Assembly (NCBI GenBank): GCA_965112735.1
Contig: OZ218953.1
Coordinates: 3,782,001 to 3,846,000 of the forward strand
Length of the DNA: 64,000 bases
Source of the DNA: Phaeosaccion multiseriatum
Taxonomy: Eukaryota; Ochrophyta, other classes
Direction of reading: 5' to 3'
In this document: positions 21,854 to 34,591 of the stretch, piece after piece
Position numbering within the stretch: position 1 is the first letter of the stretch
Layout: the number at the start of each line of letters is the position of its first letter
Made by a program: the position numbers and the translations under genes
The notes under the pieces: generated by a model
Database searches by the model: none
Told to the model about the DNA's origin: nothing
Seen by the model: the letters and a program-made list of their open reading frames with translations, nothing else

Positions 21854-24800
21854 TTATAACCCGCCGGAGCGGGAGCGCTCTCCTTTTTCCCCAAACACAT
21901 CCCCTGGGCGCAGCAGCAGCTCCGCGGCGTTGGCCACCGCATACCCTTGCTCGCTCCTCACCCTCAGCTCCATGTACATGAGCTCTCCCTCTGGAAAGGT
22001 GATGCCCAAGGCCGTGGTGAGCAGCTGCTCTGGATACAGCACGGAGTTGTCGGGAAAGGTGTTGAAGTAGGCCAGGATGGCATCGAAGTTGCTGCGGAGA
22101 AGCACGGGCTTGCTCAGGTGCACAATCGCTACCGCCACCTGCACAAAGATCTGACGGAGCGGGGGTGGAGAGTAGAGCAGCAGCAGCAGCAACAACAACA
22201 GCGCGCAAGAGGAGGGGGCGTTAGGAAAATTCCGATCGGACCAAACAGAGGCGGCCAAGTGTACCTAAAGGGACAGCTTGTCTTGTAGACTAAGTGCAAA
22301 GGCTTCATGCAAGTATATGTAAGTATGGCGAAGCGGGCAGAGAGTAAAGGGAGGCCACAGAGACAGTCAAATAAATGAGTGAAAGGCCAGAAGAGAGAAG
22401 TGTAGTGGGGTTCTTTGGATTGCCGCTACTCTCTCTCTCTCTCTCTCCCCTCCCCTCCCCACCCCCCACCCACCCCTTCCAACCGGCGTTCTTGCCGTAT
22501 TCCCTCACCTGAGGATCTCCTGTGACGAGCCAAACGTCCCATATGCGCATGAGAGACGAGGCGGGCAGGGCGTGCAGATGAAGCATGAGGGTTTGGAACC
22601 AGCCCATCAGCACCATGTCCAGCGCAAAGTCCTCCTTCTCGAAGTGCTGAGCCAGGACGGGCATACGAGACTTGACAAGCATCTCCACCACCCCTGCAGA
22701 GAGGGAGTGTGAGTGAGTGAGGGCGGGAGGGACTGAGTGAGTGAGTGAGTGGGTGAGGGAGTGAGTGAGTGGCTGAGTGGATGAGTGTGGGAGTAAGGGA
22801 GTGAGTGAGTGGCATGTAATGAAATGCAGGGCGGGGGAAGCAGGTGCTAAGTTTGCAGCAGCAGGCCACGGACACCACCCGTTGGGGTGGTCTCTTCACA
22901 ACTTGGCAGAGGCCACAGCGCACATCCGAGCAAGGCGCACACCACAAACGCACCCACACAACACGTGCATCACACACTGGACTGAGCCCACGCACCTGCC
23001 ATGACGAGCATTCCCCCCCTCTCAGGCAAGTACAACTCCCTCAGGCGGTAGCTCCGGAACAAGCCCGAGTAGACCTGGAATACGCCGTGGCCCGCACAGA
23101 TCACACCCCCATGGGGCCCCACCGCTGCACCCTCCGGTCGTTCCTCTGCTCCTTCCAACGCGGCCACCGCTACACCAGCCTCCAGTCCCCCTCCCCCCAC
23201 CCCAGCCTCTCTCTGAGCTCGCGCGTCACTGTTGTCCTGGTCCATTCCCTCGACCCCCTCCACCCCGAGAATCTGCATGAGCATCTCCACGATGCGATCC
23301 ATTCCCTGGCAGTAGCCCACGTCTGCGTGCACCGCTGAGGCGGCGTGCAGGACGTTGCTCAGACAACCTCGCTTCAGCCCCACGGGGATGAGCGCCCAAG
23401 ACGTGTCCGTGCGCTCGAGATCGTCCATCTCGCCCCTCTGAATGAATGAGGGAATGAATGAATGAAGGAAGGAAGGAAGGAAGGAAATAAGGAAGGAAGC
23501 AGGGAATGAATGAGTGGAATAATTGAGGGAACTGCAGGGACCGAAATGCATGATGCATGAGGGGGTAGAGCAGAGCACCGACACCAACAACGTCAACTCG
23601 TCCACTCACCATGCTCCTCGTCCTATTGGTGGGCGACCTGCTCGACGCCGTTCTGCGCTTGACTTGGCGGTGGGGCGCAATCTGACCGAAGGCTCTAGGG
23701 ACATCCCGGCCAATCATCGCTGAGTACGGCCCCTCCTCGCCAGCCTCCACCAGCAGAGGAAAGGCTTCCAAGGGAACTGTGCCGTGCTTGAGGGCCTCCT
23801 TCAGAGCATACTTTGTCTTGCCTCGCCCCGACGGACTCTCCGGTCGGCCCTGCTCTCCAACACCCCCCACACTTCCGCTGCCAAGACGGAAGGACTGGTT
23901 CATCATGAGGAGCTTGTTGCTGTCAGGGGCAGAGAGCACCAGCCGCCGCCACAAGGCGCTGCGCTGATGCATGGTGAGGGACGCCCCCGTGACCGCAGAC
24001 AAGACCAGCCCTTTGCGATGGCCGTGCAGTGCCATCTGCCAGCCCTTGCACACCGACTCACACGCCGCCAAGGCCTGCATCGAGCCGAGCAGCAGCACGG
24101 CCTGCCGAATCACACGGGGGGCCGCCGCAGCCAGTCCGCATAGATCCACCTGACACGTCACATCCGCCGCCCTCGCTTGCTCCTCCTGCGCAATCCTGCG
24201 GAGCTCTTGCAGTCTCCAGTCTGCCTCGCGCCTCTCCTTCTGCTTGCGGAGGCCTTGCAGCTGGAGAAACATCCTCTCTCCGTCCTTCCTGTCCTGCGCT
24301 TGCCTCTTGCGCTTCTCCTCCGCCTCTCTCTTTTGCTGCTGCTTCGTCGCCTCCTCTGCCACCTTGACCCTCTCCATGTCCTCCATGTCTACTCTCTCCT
24401 GCACTGCCGGGCTTCTCAGCTCCGCCAACACGATAGCCCCCCCCCCAGTGTCCGTGTCCTCCGTTACACTGTCGCTCCTCCTCGACCACACACTCACCGG
24501 TGTGGAAGATACGCTCCTTCCCCGCCTCGGAAAGAGTCCTGATGCTTTCTCAAGCGGCGCACTCCCTCTTGGTGGCACTCCCTCTGGTCTTTGTTGCCCC
24601 CTTTGCTCCGTCCTCCCCCGCGAGAACACCATCCCTAGCCCTCCCCCCTTGTGCTGTATAGCATCCTTAGCATCCTCTCGCCCTTCTGCGCTTGGGGTGC
24701 CGCCGTCGCCGCTGTTGTGGCCATTGGTAGCCGCACCACTTCCCCCCCAGAACCCCTCCGAGCCCCCCACAATTTTATCCCACAGGTTGGAGCTGCTGGA

Positions 24801-27800
24801 GCGCTGCTCCGTCTGGGTATTGGTCGTCGCCCTCCTTCCGCGTACCACCACGGCCTCCTTGCCTTCCGTCCCCGCCCCCCCTGCCCCCCCCTCGCTACTC
24901 TCTTCATCGTTGGTAATGAGGCTCTTCATTCGGTCAAAGAAGGATTCTTTCCGTCGACCCATGCCCGGCGACGGGCCCTCCCCCTGCACCTGTTGCACTC
25001 GCTCCTCCCCCGATTGCCCCCCCGACCGCGCTTGGGGAGGAGGGGAAGCAAGTCGCGCAGGCTCACTGGTGGGCTCCTCCCACCCCCCTCCCTCCCTCTT
25101 GCTATCTCTCTCCTGCTCACTTCTCTGTGAGCCCATCTCCGTAGCCCGCGGTGAAGCTCCTTGTGCCGAGTTCGGTGGCGAACAAGCCTTCTGCTGCTGC
25201 TTCTTCTGCTGTTGGTGCAGCTCCGTCTGGAACTGCAGCTCACTAGAGCTTCTCTCCATGTGAGGCCGCACTACCCCGCCACTATCGCTCGCACCATTGC
25301 CCTCCCGTCCTCGCCCCTTCGCGCGAGCTGCAGCAGCAGAAGCAGCAGCGGCGGCGGCTCCCCTTTCCCGAGCCGCTGCTAAAGCCGCTGTGTTGGTCCG
25401 GGGAGGGCCTTTGGGAGGGGGGCTTGAAGGAGGACTGCTCATGTATCGTCCGCCTTTGCTGCTGCTACGACTACTACTGCTGGTGGTGGTGGTGGTGGTG
25501 GTGATAATACCAGCGGCTCCCTTTTCCCGAGCTGCTGCCAAAGCAGATGTGCTAGTCCGGGGCGGGCCTTTAGAACGGGGGCTTGAAGGACGACTGCTGG
25601 TACACTGTCTGTCCTTGCTGCTGCTACTGCTGCTGCTGCTGGTGGTGCCGCTGATGCTGCTAGCTACAAGCTCCATGACACTTCCGCTCTGGCTTCTCCT
25701 CCCATCCAGCGGCGCATTTGAACTCTTGTTCACAGGAGCAGGCGTTGTAACCTCGGCCGCCGCAGTCGGAGGCGGGGAGGAGGCAGACACACGCAACGTC
25801 GCCCTGGCAGGCCCAGCCTTGTCTGCCGGTACCTTAATACTCTCTTTTGCAGGATGAGACAGCAGAGCAGCCATCCCTGAGAGAGAAGGGAGCGATGACC
25901 CACCGGGGGGGGTCAAGGGAAGCGGCCAAGAAGACCGAAGAGGGTCTCGCTCGACCTCCGGGGAGAAGCCGGGCAGCCCGGAGAGCAGCCCACGGAGCAT
26001 GTTGCCCGACGGTACCGTAGTGCTGCCTTCTTCCCCTGCCGAGGAGCGCGCTCTCCCTCTCTCTCTCGGCACGTTGTTGGTGTCGATATCCAGCTGCTTT
26101 CCCCTTTTGGCGTGCTCCTCTCCCGCCTGCCCTCCTCCCTCACCTCCCCCCCCTCCTCCTGCCGAAGGAACGTCACTAACTCTTGGTCTTCTCTCATGCT
26201 CCCCATTCGCCTTGCTCTCCTGCCCTCCCGGCACCTCTTCTACCGGCTTTGCTGTGGCCGCTTCAGATTGCTGGTCCTTCTCTGTAGGGCGAACTGTGAA
26301 TTCTGGCGACGACAAGATGTGTCCCCGCTTTCCCTCGCCCTCAACCGTTCCTGCTTGGTCTTCTCCCTCCCCTCCTTCTGTTTCTGTCCAAGGAACGTCA
26401 GAAACGCTCTGCCTTCTCTTAGGCTCCGCTTTCGCCTTGCTCTCCTGCCCTCCAGACACATTCACTACCGGTTTTGCTGTGGCTGCTATAGCGGCTTCTC
26501 CATCCTTGCCCTTTCCCGCTTGCTCTTCTCCCTTCCCTCCTCTCCCTCCTCCTGCCGAAGAAACGTCAGCACCGCTCGGTCTTCGCTTCGCTTCTGCCTT
26601 GCTCTCCTTCCCTCCCGCCACATCCACTACCGGCTGTGCTGTGGCGGCTACAGAGTGCGGGTCCTTGCGATTCGGCGTCCTTGGCTTCTGCCCCGTGGTG
26701 GGAGATCTTCGCGGTGGCGACGGCAGGATGTCCAACTGCTTTGCCTCACCCTCACGCTTTTCCGCTTGCTTTTCTCCCTCCCTTCCTAAAGAAGTGCCAG
26801 TAACGCTCGATCTTCTCCCAGGCTCCGCGTTCACCTCACTCTCCAGCCCTCCCTTCACATCTACCCGCGCTGCCCTTGCTGCGGCAGCGGTTTCCCCACT
26901 CTTACCCTTTTCTGCTTGCTCTGCTCCCTCCCCTCCCCTCCCTCCTACTCTTGAAAGAGCGTCAGAAACACTCGGTCTCCTCCTGGGCTCCGCCTTCGCC
27001 TTGCTCTCCTGCCCCCCCACCACCTCTGCCGGCTTTGCTGTGGCTGCTACAGAGTGTTGGTCCTGCTCCGTGGAGGGAGTTGTGAGTGCTGGCGATGACA
27101 GTATCTCCAGCCGCTTTCCCTCACGCTCACACTCATCCTTTCCCACTTGCTCCTCTCCTCCTTCCCCTCCCCTCAATCCTCCTGCCGAGCAAACGTCAGC
27201 AACGCTCGGTCCCCTCCCAGGCTCCGCGTTCACCTTACTCTCCTGCCCTCCTTTCACATGAAGCGGTGTTGCCCATGCTGCTGTAGAGTGGGGGTCCTGG
27301 TGATTCGGCTTCTGCTCCTTTAGAGGCGCTGTTGCGAGCGGTGGCGAGGGCAGGGTGTCCAGCCGCTTCCCCTCAACCCCAGCCCTCCCCGTTTGCTTCT
27401 CTCCCTCCCCTCCCCTCTCTCCTCCTGCCAAAGGAGCGACACTAACGCTCCATCTTCTCTCCGGCTCCGTGTTCGCCTTACTCTCCTGCCATCCCGCCCC
27501 ATCCACGACAGGTATTGCAGTGGCTGCTACAGAGCGCTCGTCCTGGCCATTTGGCGCCGCTGACTTGTGCTCCCTGGAGGGTGCTGTGAGTGGTGGCGAC
27601 AGCGGGGGCTTCGAAGCCCTTGCTGGAGTCGCTTTTGGCGCTGCTGCTACTGCTGCTGCTGCTGCTGCTGCTCGCTTTGCGGGTACTGCTGCGGTTTCGT
27701 CCTCCACAGAGAAGGCTCTTAAAAGCCGACGAGAGAAGAGAGTGCTCGCGGTCTCCATCTTCTTCATGGCACTGCTACTGGCTGGAGAGTTGAGGGTCGA

Positions 27801-30687
27801 CTTCGTGGCTACTGGTGAACAAGTCTCCTCGCCGGCGACAGAGCCCGTCGGTGTGGCGCAGGGCTCTGTAGTTTGCGCCACCTCTCCTCTCCCCCCTTGC
27901 CCATCCTCCGGCAACTCCAAACGAAGGTTCGGGGGGACTCGCCTCCCACCTCGGGAGGTATTGTCAAGGCCATCCTGCGACACCTGCCTCGCTCTTCCCT
28001 CCCCTGGAAAGTCAGCAGGAGGAGGGACAGTAGAGGTCGTGCCACTTCCTCGCCCGTTTTCAGCGAAGAAAGTGGAGCTGTTCCCACTGAGCAACCTGCC
28101 AGGCCTGCCAGGGGAAGAATCCACATCCCCATGGGTTCCCGCTGCCGGCCCAACCCCTTCTTCTGTCGGCGACTGCCCCCACTGCCCCCCGCGCCTCCAA
28201 GCGGGCTCCTCCGAAGCTCCGTCCCTAGACACGTCATCCGCAAGCTTGCTTATGATCGGGCCGAAACCGTCGGAGCTGCGAAGCGACCGTGTCGGGCTCC
28301 TTCGAGGAGGGGAGGGCGTCGCGGCCCTACTGCTCGCCCAGGCCTTTCGCTCCCACATGGCCGAAAGGTCCCTCACTTTGGGAGAAGACTCCCCATCCCC
28401 CAAGCGGGGGGGAGGCGTATAAGACCGAGATGGCGTGCCCTCGCCTATCTCCCCGTCTCCTTGCACCGACCAGAAGCCCGACACAGACTTCAACACGCTG
28501 GCACCACCCTTGCTATTACGCCCTGCTGTTCCACGATTGTGGCGAGAATCACTGAGAGGCCCGAAAGGTCCCTGCTGGTGCTGCCGCTGCCCCTGTTGAC
28601 GGTGCTGGTGCGAATCAGGCGTTTGTTCCGCCCCCCCCCCTCTCGCTGCAGCTCTCTCCCCCCGTACTGCTCCTGAAGAGGGCTGCTTTGCAGGCTTGCG
28701 TACCGCTGCAGACTTGTTCTTTCTCGACTCCTCCAAAGCTTTCTTGGCCTTGATCTCTTCCCTTGCCTGCGCTGCTACCCGATGCAAGTGCGCCTCTCTC
28801 CGCTGCCCCTCGTCGCCCCCTTGCCTCGAAGCGGGCGTGTGCGGCGGCGATCGCCTTGGCAGAGCCGCCATGTCTGCCATCTCATGCCCGTCAACGCTCC
28901 CTCTCGCATGCTCTGCGCGTCCTCCGACTGCGGAGGGCTCGCCACCGCTACGCTCACCGTCGCTACAGGTGGGCAGCGGCATGCTGGAGTGGCGCTGCTC
29001 CTGCTGCTCCGGCGATTGGCGAGAAGCGCTCATGGGCGAGGCGGTCTTGTTCAGATTGGAGAAGAAGCGGCCCAGAGCAGCGCTCCATTGCGCCGTGTCG
29101 CCCTCCAGCGGAGAGAAGAAGGAATCCTCCTGCGAAAGAAACAGAGAGCAAGTGAGTGCGCTTTCTATGAGGAGTACGTATTCACACACAAGGACACAAC
29201 AGCGGGGTCAGGACAGTGAGCGCGACAGCAACCAGCACAGGGTGACTAGAGGCAATACACTGGATAAAACGCCCCGGTAAAGTGTCCAGCTGCTTGCTGC
29301 ACGCACTCGAGAGGTAGCGGATGTAGGACAAGAGCCAACAACCTGACCTACGCAGGCAGACAGATACGACTACCTACCTTCTTTGCCTTTTGCGCCTGCT
29401 CCTGCTTCTTGCCACTGTACAGCGGATTGGGGTGCCCGCGAGAGGCCCTACGCGAGTCCACTTGCTCGTCACAGGCCCACAAGTAGAGCAGCAAGGTGCG
29501 CAGGTTTTCGCCCTTGCCCCCCCCCAGCACCTCAGCCATTGAGTTCGAGTCGGACACTCCTGTGGCCACGGCGATGTCGCTGCTGTTCTCTTCCGCGTCA
29601 AGCTCTCCGTCAAGGGACAGCTTGAGCTGTGTGGGAAAGGGGAGGGGTGTGTGTGTGTGTGTAGAGGGGGGGGGGTAAGAGGAGCCAGCATCTTCACACT
29701 AGATCCACAATTGCAAACTCATTGTACAGTAAAGCGGAAGGGGGTTTAGGGCCAATCGGTGATGTACAAGACGGTTTCCGTTCCTGCGCCTCTCCACACC
29801 GCCCCCCACCCCTCACCTGCTGCTTGGCGTGCAGGGCCTCGAGCCTCTTCATGAGGTGAGCGGCGCCCCTGTCTCTGTCAGAGCCCAGCATGGAGGCAGC
29901 GTGCAGCCGCTTGCCGTCAAGAAGCTCTCGGAAGGAGAGACCTCGTATTTTGCTGCTGCTGCCGCTGGTGGTGGTGTTGCTGCTATTCCTCCTGGGGCTG
30001 ACGTCGCCAGCCCTGCTGCGTCCAACAGGTGAGGTAGACGCTTTACCTTGCGTCTGAGTAAGTACGGGGGGCCAGAGGAGGAGCCGCAGCGGCAAGTAGC
30101 AGCAGCAGGAGGGGCGAGTAAGCAACAAATATGCAATGGCCAAAAGCCCGAACCGGCCAACCTGTTTGCACACGAAAGCTGTCCTCCGGTACGAACCTGT
30201 AAGCACTTGGCGCATCCACTCTGACTCTGACCGGAACACGCACAGCCATCGCTGACACCGATGCTTTCCACGCGATGAGAGACGTCGTCCAAGAGACGGC
30301 TCAGGCGCTGATCTTGCGTGACCTCACTCAACTGAGTTCTGCGTCATCATGGGGGAGGAGAAGGGAGAACGGTCTGGCGAGGTGAGTAAGATGTCGTGCT
30401 TCAAGTGCAGCATGCAGCCAAGGAACGAGCGCCCCATTTTTTCTCCTCTCCTTAGAAATCACCACTCACATTGGGTTCTTTCCTCCTCTACTGCCGCTCA
30501 CGCCGTTACTGCTGCCACCACCCGAGGCCACTCGGGTCAGCTTGGTGTTGAGCCAGGCGAGCAATTCCTCGTCGTTCCGCATCAGACTTTCCTTCCTCGG
30601 CCCATGCCCAGCCTTGGCTGTCTCCTCATCCACAGGCCCATCTGTCTGCTGCGGCGGCGACTGCTCCTTGTCTTCTGTGCTCGCCAT
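21854..30687 (-). CDS. Giant TBC-domain Rab GTPase-activating protein
   Basis: Eight exons: 30470-30687, 30197-30326, 29817-30053, 29378-29626, 23610-29129, 22996-23437, 22509-22693, 21854-22150; about 2425 residues. The 5.5-kb fifth exon is open throughout. Residues up to about 1950 are low complexity, with seven degenerate repeats around GGQESKAKAEP-type motifs followed by Ser-Val-Ser-Asp and KRLDILPSPP, and two copies of a KGPPRT-ALAAARE motif. A segment with VCKGW resembles an F-box helix. The TBC domain follows, with the arginine finger in IGRDVPR (about 2087) and the glutamine finger in GYCQGM (about 2160), so it should stimulate Rab GTP hydrolysis. WFQTL, IWDVWLVTG and a C-terminal helical segment complete it. 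An in-frame ATG also exists at 30702. Divergent neighbour: kinesin. Confidence 0.87.
23441..23512. repeat. GAATGA/GGAA repeat in TBC intron
   Basis: Short tandem repeat immediately upstream, in sense orientation, of the acceptor for exon 22996-23437. It is pyrimidine-rich in the transcript. Confidence 0.8.
26000..27560 (-). repeat. Degenerate coding tandem repeats in the TBC protein
   Basis: Seven copies of a roughly 50-70-residue unit can be counted from the recurring Glu-Ser-Lys/Glu followed by Ala/Glu-Pro-Arg-Arg and Ser-Val motifs. The copies differ by substitutions and deletions, yet all keep the reading frame. Confidence 0.75.
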
Positions 30688-31017
30688 TGCACTCCCCCTC
30701 AACCCACCTCTCCCAATCCTGAAGTGAGTCCTGTTCTATGGCTTGCTCCTTGAGTCACAACGAGGCATTGTGCTCTTGAGGGGAAGGCAAGAAGTAAAAA
30801 AAAACTCCTCTCCTCTCCAACCAACCGCCATTCATCTCCCGGGCGCTTAATCTACTCTACAGTGTTCCTTCTCCCTCACCTATGTTCTATCCTCAAGTCT
30901 AGGGGTGGGGATAGGAAGGACGAGGAGAAAGGGACCCAGAGACTCATTTGATTTGGATGTGTGGTGCCATCCGGTGCCATCCGATACCATGCCGTTACTC
31001 TGTGGATATTAATTACC
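30688..31017. promoter_or_regulatory. Bidirectional promoter, TBC protein and kinesin
   Basis: About 330 bp separate divergent start codons. It contains an A-run near 30800 and no coding exon. No transcription-factor motif is assigned. Confidence 0.4.
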
Positions 31018-34000
31018 ATGTCAAGCCCTGGAGCTTCGCCCCGGAGCAAGGGCAACATGGAGGAGACAGTCAAGGTGCGCTTGTCTCATGTCTCGCTCGT
31101 CACTCACAGAAGGGCAAGGCAAGTCAACCTTTACTCTCCTCCGTCTCTCGCTTTTCTCTCACAGGTGTACTGCAGGTTAAGGCCCTTTATGCACGTCGGG
31201 AGCGGGGAAGCAACAGACGAGCAGCTCCGGCGGGACACCGGGAACTGCTGTGTGGATGGAGACTCAGGCACGGGCGTTGTCACGTACCGAAGCAGCGGCA
31301 AGTCCTCAGGGGATGGAAGCAGCAGATCTGCAGCTGCTGCTGCAGCTGCAGCGCCCATGCAGCTAAAATTGACGGGCTTCCTTCCACCAGATTGCGAGCA
31401 AGAAACAGTATATGAAGCCGTGGGTAGTGGAGTTGTAGACGGCGTGGTCCAGGGATTCAACGGGACTATCTTTGCCTACGGTCAGACGGGAAGTGGAAAG
31501 ACTTTCACGATGAGAGGGGAAGGCATGGGCGGTGTGTCCAAGCAGGCCGGCATCATTCCTCGCAGCATCGATCATCTCTTTCGTGGTCTGACGGCGGTGC
31601 CTAGATCCGAGTTCACAATCAAGATATCTTACCTTCAGGTGACGGAGTAAATTGAACTCTAGCCTGTGTCTTGGTGTGTGTCTTACTGTGTCTTGATCCC
31701 CTTATCCTCGACCCCTTCACAACCCCCCCCCCCCCCCATCAGATCTACTGTGAGATTCTCAGCGATCTTCTGCAGCCCGAGAACTCGAACCTCTCCATCA
31801 GGCAGAAGAGCAACGGCGAGGTGTATGTTGAAGGACTGACAAAAGCCCCAGTGGGCAGTCTGGAGCAGGCCATGCAGCTGCTGGCCAGCGGAGACACTAA
31901 TCGCAACACTGCCGCCACTCTCCTGAATGCGCACAGCAGCAGATCCCATGCAGCTGTGTTGGTGCACGTGGAGCAGAGAGTGGCGGTGATGAAGGATGTC
32001 AAGCCCACTATCATCAGGAGCACGCTAGTCCTCGTTGATCTGGCGGGCAGCGAGCGAGCGAAGCAGTCGGGCGTTCAGTACCAAGTAAGGGAAGAAGAAG
32101 GGAAGAATGGGAGGTGGGAGAGAGAAACGTACTGTGTCCAAAGCAAGGAGAGAAGAAGGTGTATTTTGTCCCCTTCTCTTCTCTACTTTCTCTAACCTGC
32201 CCCCCCCCCTCTCTCACACGCTCGCTTCAATTCCCTCTTTCCACCAGCGCTTCGAGGAGATGAAGGCCATCAATCTGAGTCTTTCCGCCCTGGGCAACTG
32301 CGTCGCAGCCCTTTCCAAGGCGGCGGCAGCGGGGGGAGCAGGGCGCAAGCCGCACATCCCGTACAGAGACAGCAAACTGACGCGCCTGCTTCAGCAGTCT
32401 CTGGGAGGAAATGCTCGGACCGCACTGGTGGTGACGGTGCCTCAGGAGAGCGATGATGAGAGAGGTGAGACGCGCTCCACACTGAAATTCGCACAGAGGG
32501 CCTTGTCGGTCAAGGTGTGTGCACAAGTCAGCGTGGAGGCCGACTATCAGCACCTCTACAGCTTGATACAGGTGAGAGGAAGAGGCAATAGAAGGAAGAG
32601 GAGGTGGCGATTGGAGGTGAAGCTGCAGGAAGAGGATGGGGGAGTGTAAGGAAAAACCCGGCAATGAGCTGTGCGGGTGGCAAAGTTCCTCCTCCATTTT
32701 CGACCTTTGTCCGTCCTGACGTGCCTCCCTCCTCCTTGATCTCTCTCTCTCTCTCTCTCTTTGTCGTCCGCAGAAAGAGCTGGACGCCAAGACAGAGGAG
32801 GCAGCTCAGCTCGGTATCGAGAATGCACGAGTGCAGAAGAAACTGGACCATATGGAGGCGGAGACGGGCGATGCGCGAAGGGCCCTCGCGCAGATGCAGG
32901 TGCAGCTGGAGAGTGAGCGAGAAGGCTTTTCGACAACACTTGCCTTGCTGGAGAATGCCGAGAAGGAAGAGCAGCAGGAGGCAGCCAGCAAAGGGCTGGA
33001 CTCAGAGGCGCAGCAAGAGGGGGTGGGTGATGGCGGTGCTACTGGCAGCGGTCGGAGGGGCAGTGCGAATGGCGGTGGTAACGCAACGAGTGCGGCGGCA
33101 GCGGCGGCGGCAGTAGAAGCGGCCACAGACATGTGGAAAAAGGAGGTGCAGCTTCTCAAGGAGACACACGCCAAGGAGCTCGAGGAGGTTAAGAGAAAGA
33201 CTGAGGACCGACTGGGCAGGTACAGGGCGAGCGCCAAGGCCGCTAGCGAGGAGTGGAGCACCAGCGAGGCCGAGCTCAGTCGGGAGCGGGAAGCGCATCT
33301 TCAGTCGCTCAAGGAGTACCGGGAAGCGCAGAAGAGGCTGAGAGCCAATGTACGTTCTAGGACTCCTCCGCGCCAGGCTTACGTTGCTTCCCACACTTAG
33401 TGCTTGGGTGGGTTGAGTCAAGCGTATGGGGGGGGGCGGCGATTCCTGATCAGGTTGTTCCGCGTGTGTGTCCTGTCTCTCTCGCCTCCTCTTTGTGTCT
33501 CCAATCCCAGGACAAGGAGACGAGCGAGCGATTCAGTGAGCTGCACGCAGAGCTCTCTGAGAAAGGCGCGGAGATTGAGAATCTCGTGGAGAAAGACGCG
33601 CAACGAGAGCGACGAGTGGCAGAGCTGCAGACTCAGCTTGAGGTCAGTGAAGAGCAGTAGCTAGCGGGGCGTCTTTCTAGAGGACAAGGTGGTATGCTCG
33701 TCTTTCTAGAGGAGGAGGGCCGTGCGAGACGTATTTTTGAGGGCTTGAGAGCGAGAGCCGAGGTAGTAGCGAGACCGCAGTTGGTCTTGGCGCAAGGAAG
33801 GGGCTGACTTGGCGAGTCTCAATTCCATTTCTTCTGTGTGTCTGTGCAACTTGACATTGCAGGAAGCGAAAGAGAAGGCTGGGCTGGATTGGGACCCCAG
33901 CGATTGGGTACACCGGGACCAGGTGAGCGAGATGGAGAGGCTCTTCAAGCTCACCATCGACAAGCTGTCCAAGAGGGTGGAGTCCCTCGAGTCCGGCAAG

Positions 34001-34591
34001 GCAGGAGCAGGAAGCGCAGATCCCCCCCCCAGGATACCGAGCAGCAGCGCTCCCCGCTCGCCGCGCATGTCGAAGGACGCAGTGCAGTTGGGAAGTCATG
34101 CTCTTTTAGCGCAATTGTCCAAAGGGACTGCCGGCGCGGGGGGCGAAGGGGGCTTGCACGTTTCCAATAAGCATGTCGCCCAGCGGCGATCGACGAGTAG
34201 TAGCCGCACCGGCGTGAGCGCCGGTATGAAGAGAGACCTTCACGTCGAAGTCGGTGCGGACGCCACTAGCAGCACCAGCAGTAGCAGCAGCAGCGGCGGC
34301 GCCAAGGGGAAAATCCCAAGGAGTCCCCCAGGAGGGGGTACAGGATTCGCCTCCAGGGAGAGCAAGACGGGCGCAAGGGTAGCCGGCGGGTCGAGCCGGG
34401 GAATCGCGCGCTCTCTTTCAACGTCGGCATCTCCCAGTAGCGGGAGTGTGCCGGCTTCTTTGTCCGTCAACGAGTTGAGGAGCGGGAGCAGCAGCAGCCG
34501 GAGCACCACGAAGGCCCGTATCGAGCCTGGAGGGCTGCGAAGTAGCTCTGGAATCAATGGAGCCAAGAGCAGCCAAGCGCGGAAGCTTTAG
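31018..34591 (+). CDS. Kinesin motor protein with N-terminal motor domain
   Basis: Seven exons, all phase 0: 31018-31074, 31165-31638, 31743-32084, 32248-32571, 32774-33349, 33511-33642, 33863-34591; about 877 residues. The motor shows VYCRLRPF, the P-loop GQTGSGKT (125-132), switch I NAHSSRSH, switch II DLAGSE, then INLSLSALG and PYRDSKLTRLLQQSLGG. An Ala/Ser-rich insert sits near the loop before the P-loop. Exons 5 to 7 encode coiled coil with a Gly/Ala-rich break, then a Ser-rich, probably disordered tail. Motor position implies plus-end-directed movement along microtubules. The family class is not certain; the motor resembles kinesin-1-type sequences by eye. Only 19 residues precede the motor core. 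Confidence 0.93.

Noticed and set aside
24244-28676. Long plus-strand open frames (339, 420, 355 and 267 residues)
   Set aside because: All are antisense to the 5.5-kb TBC exon, which has phase-perfect splice junctions and a conserved domain. GC-rich codon bias leaves the opposite strand open.
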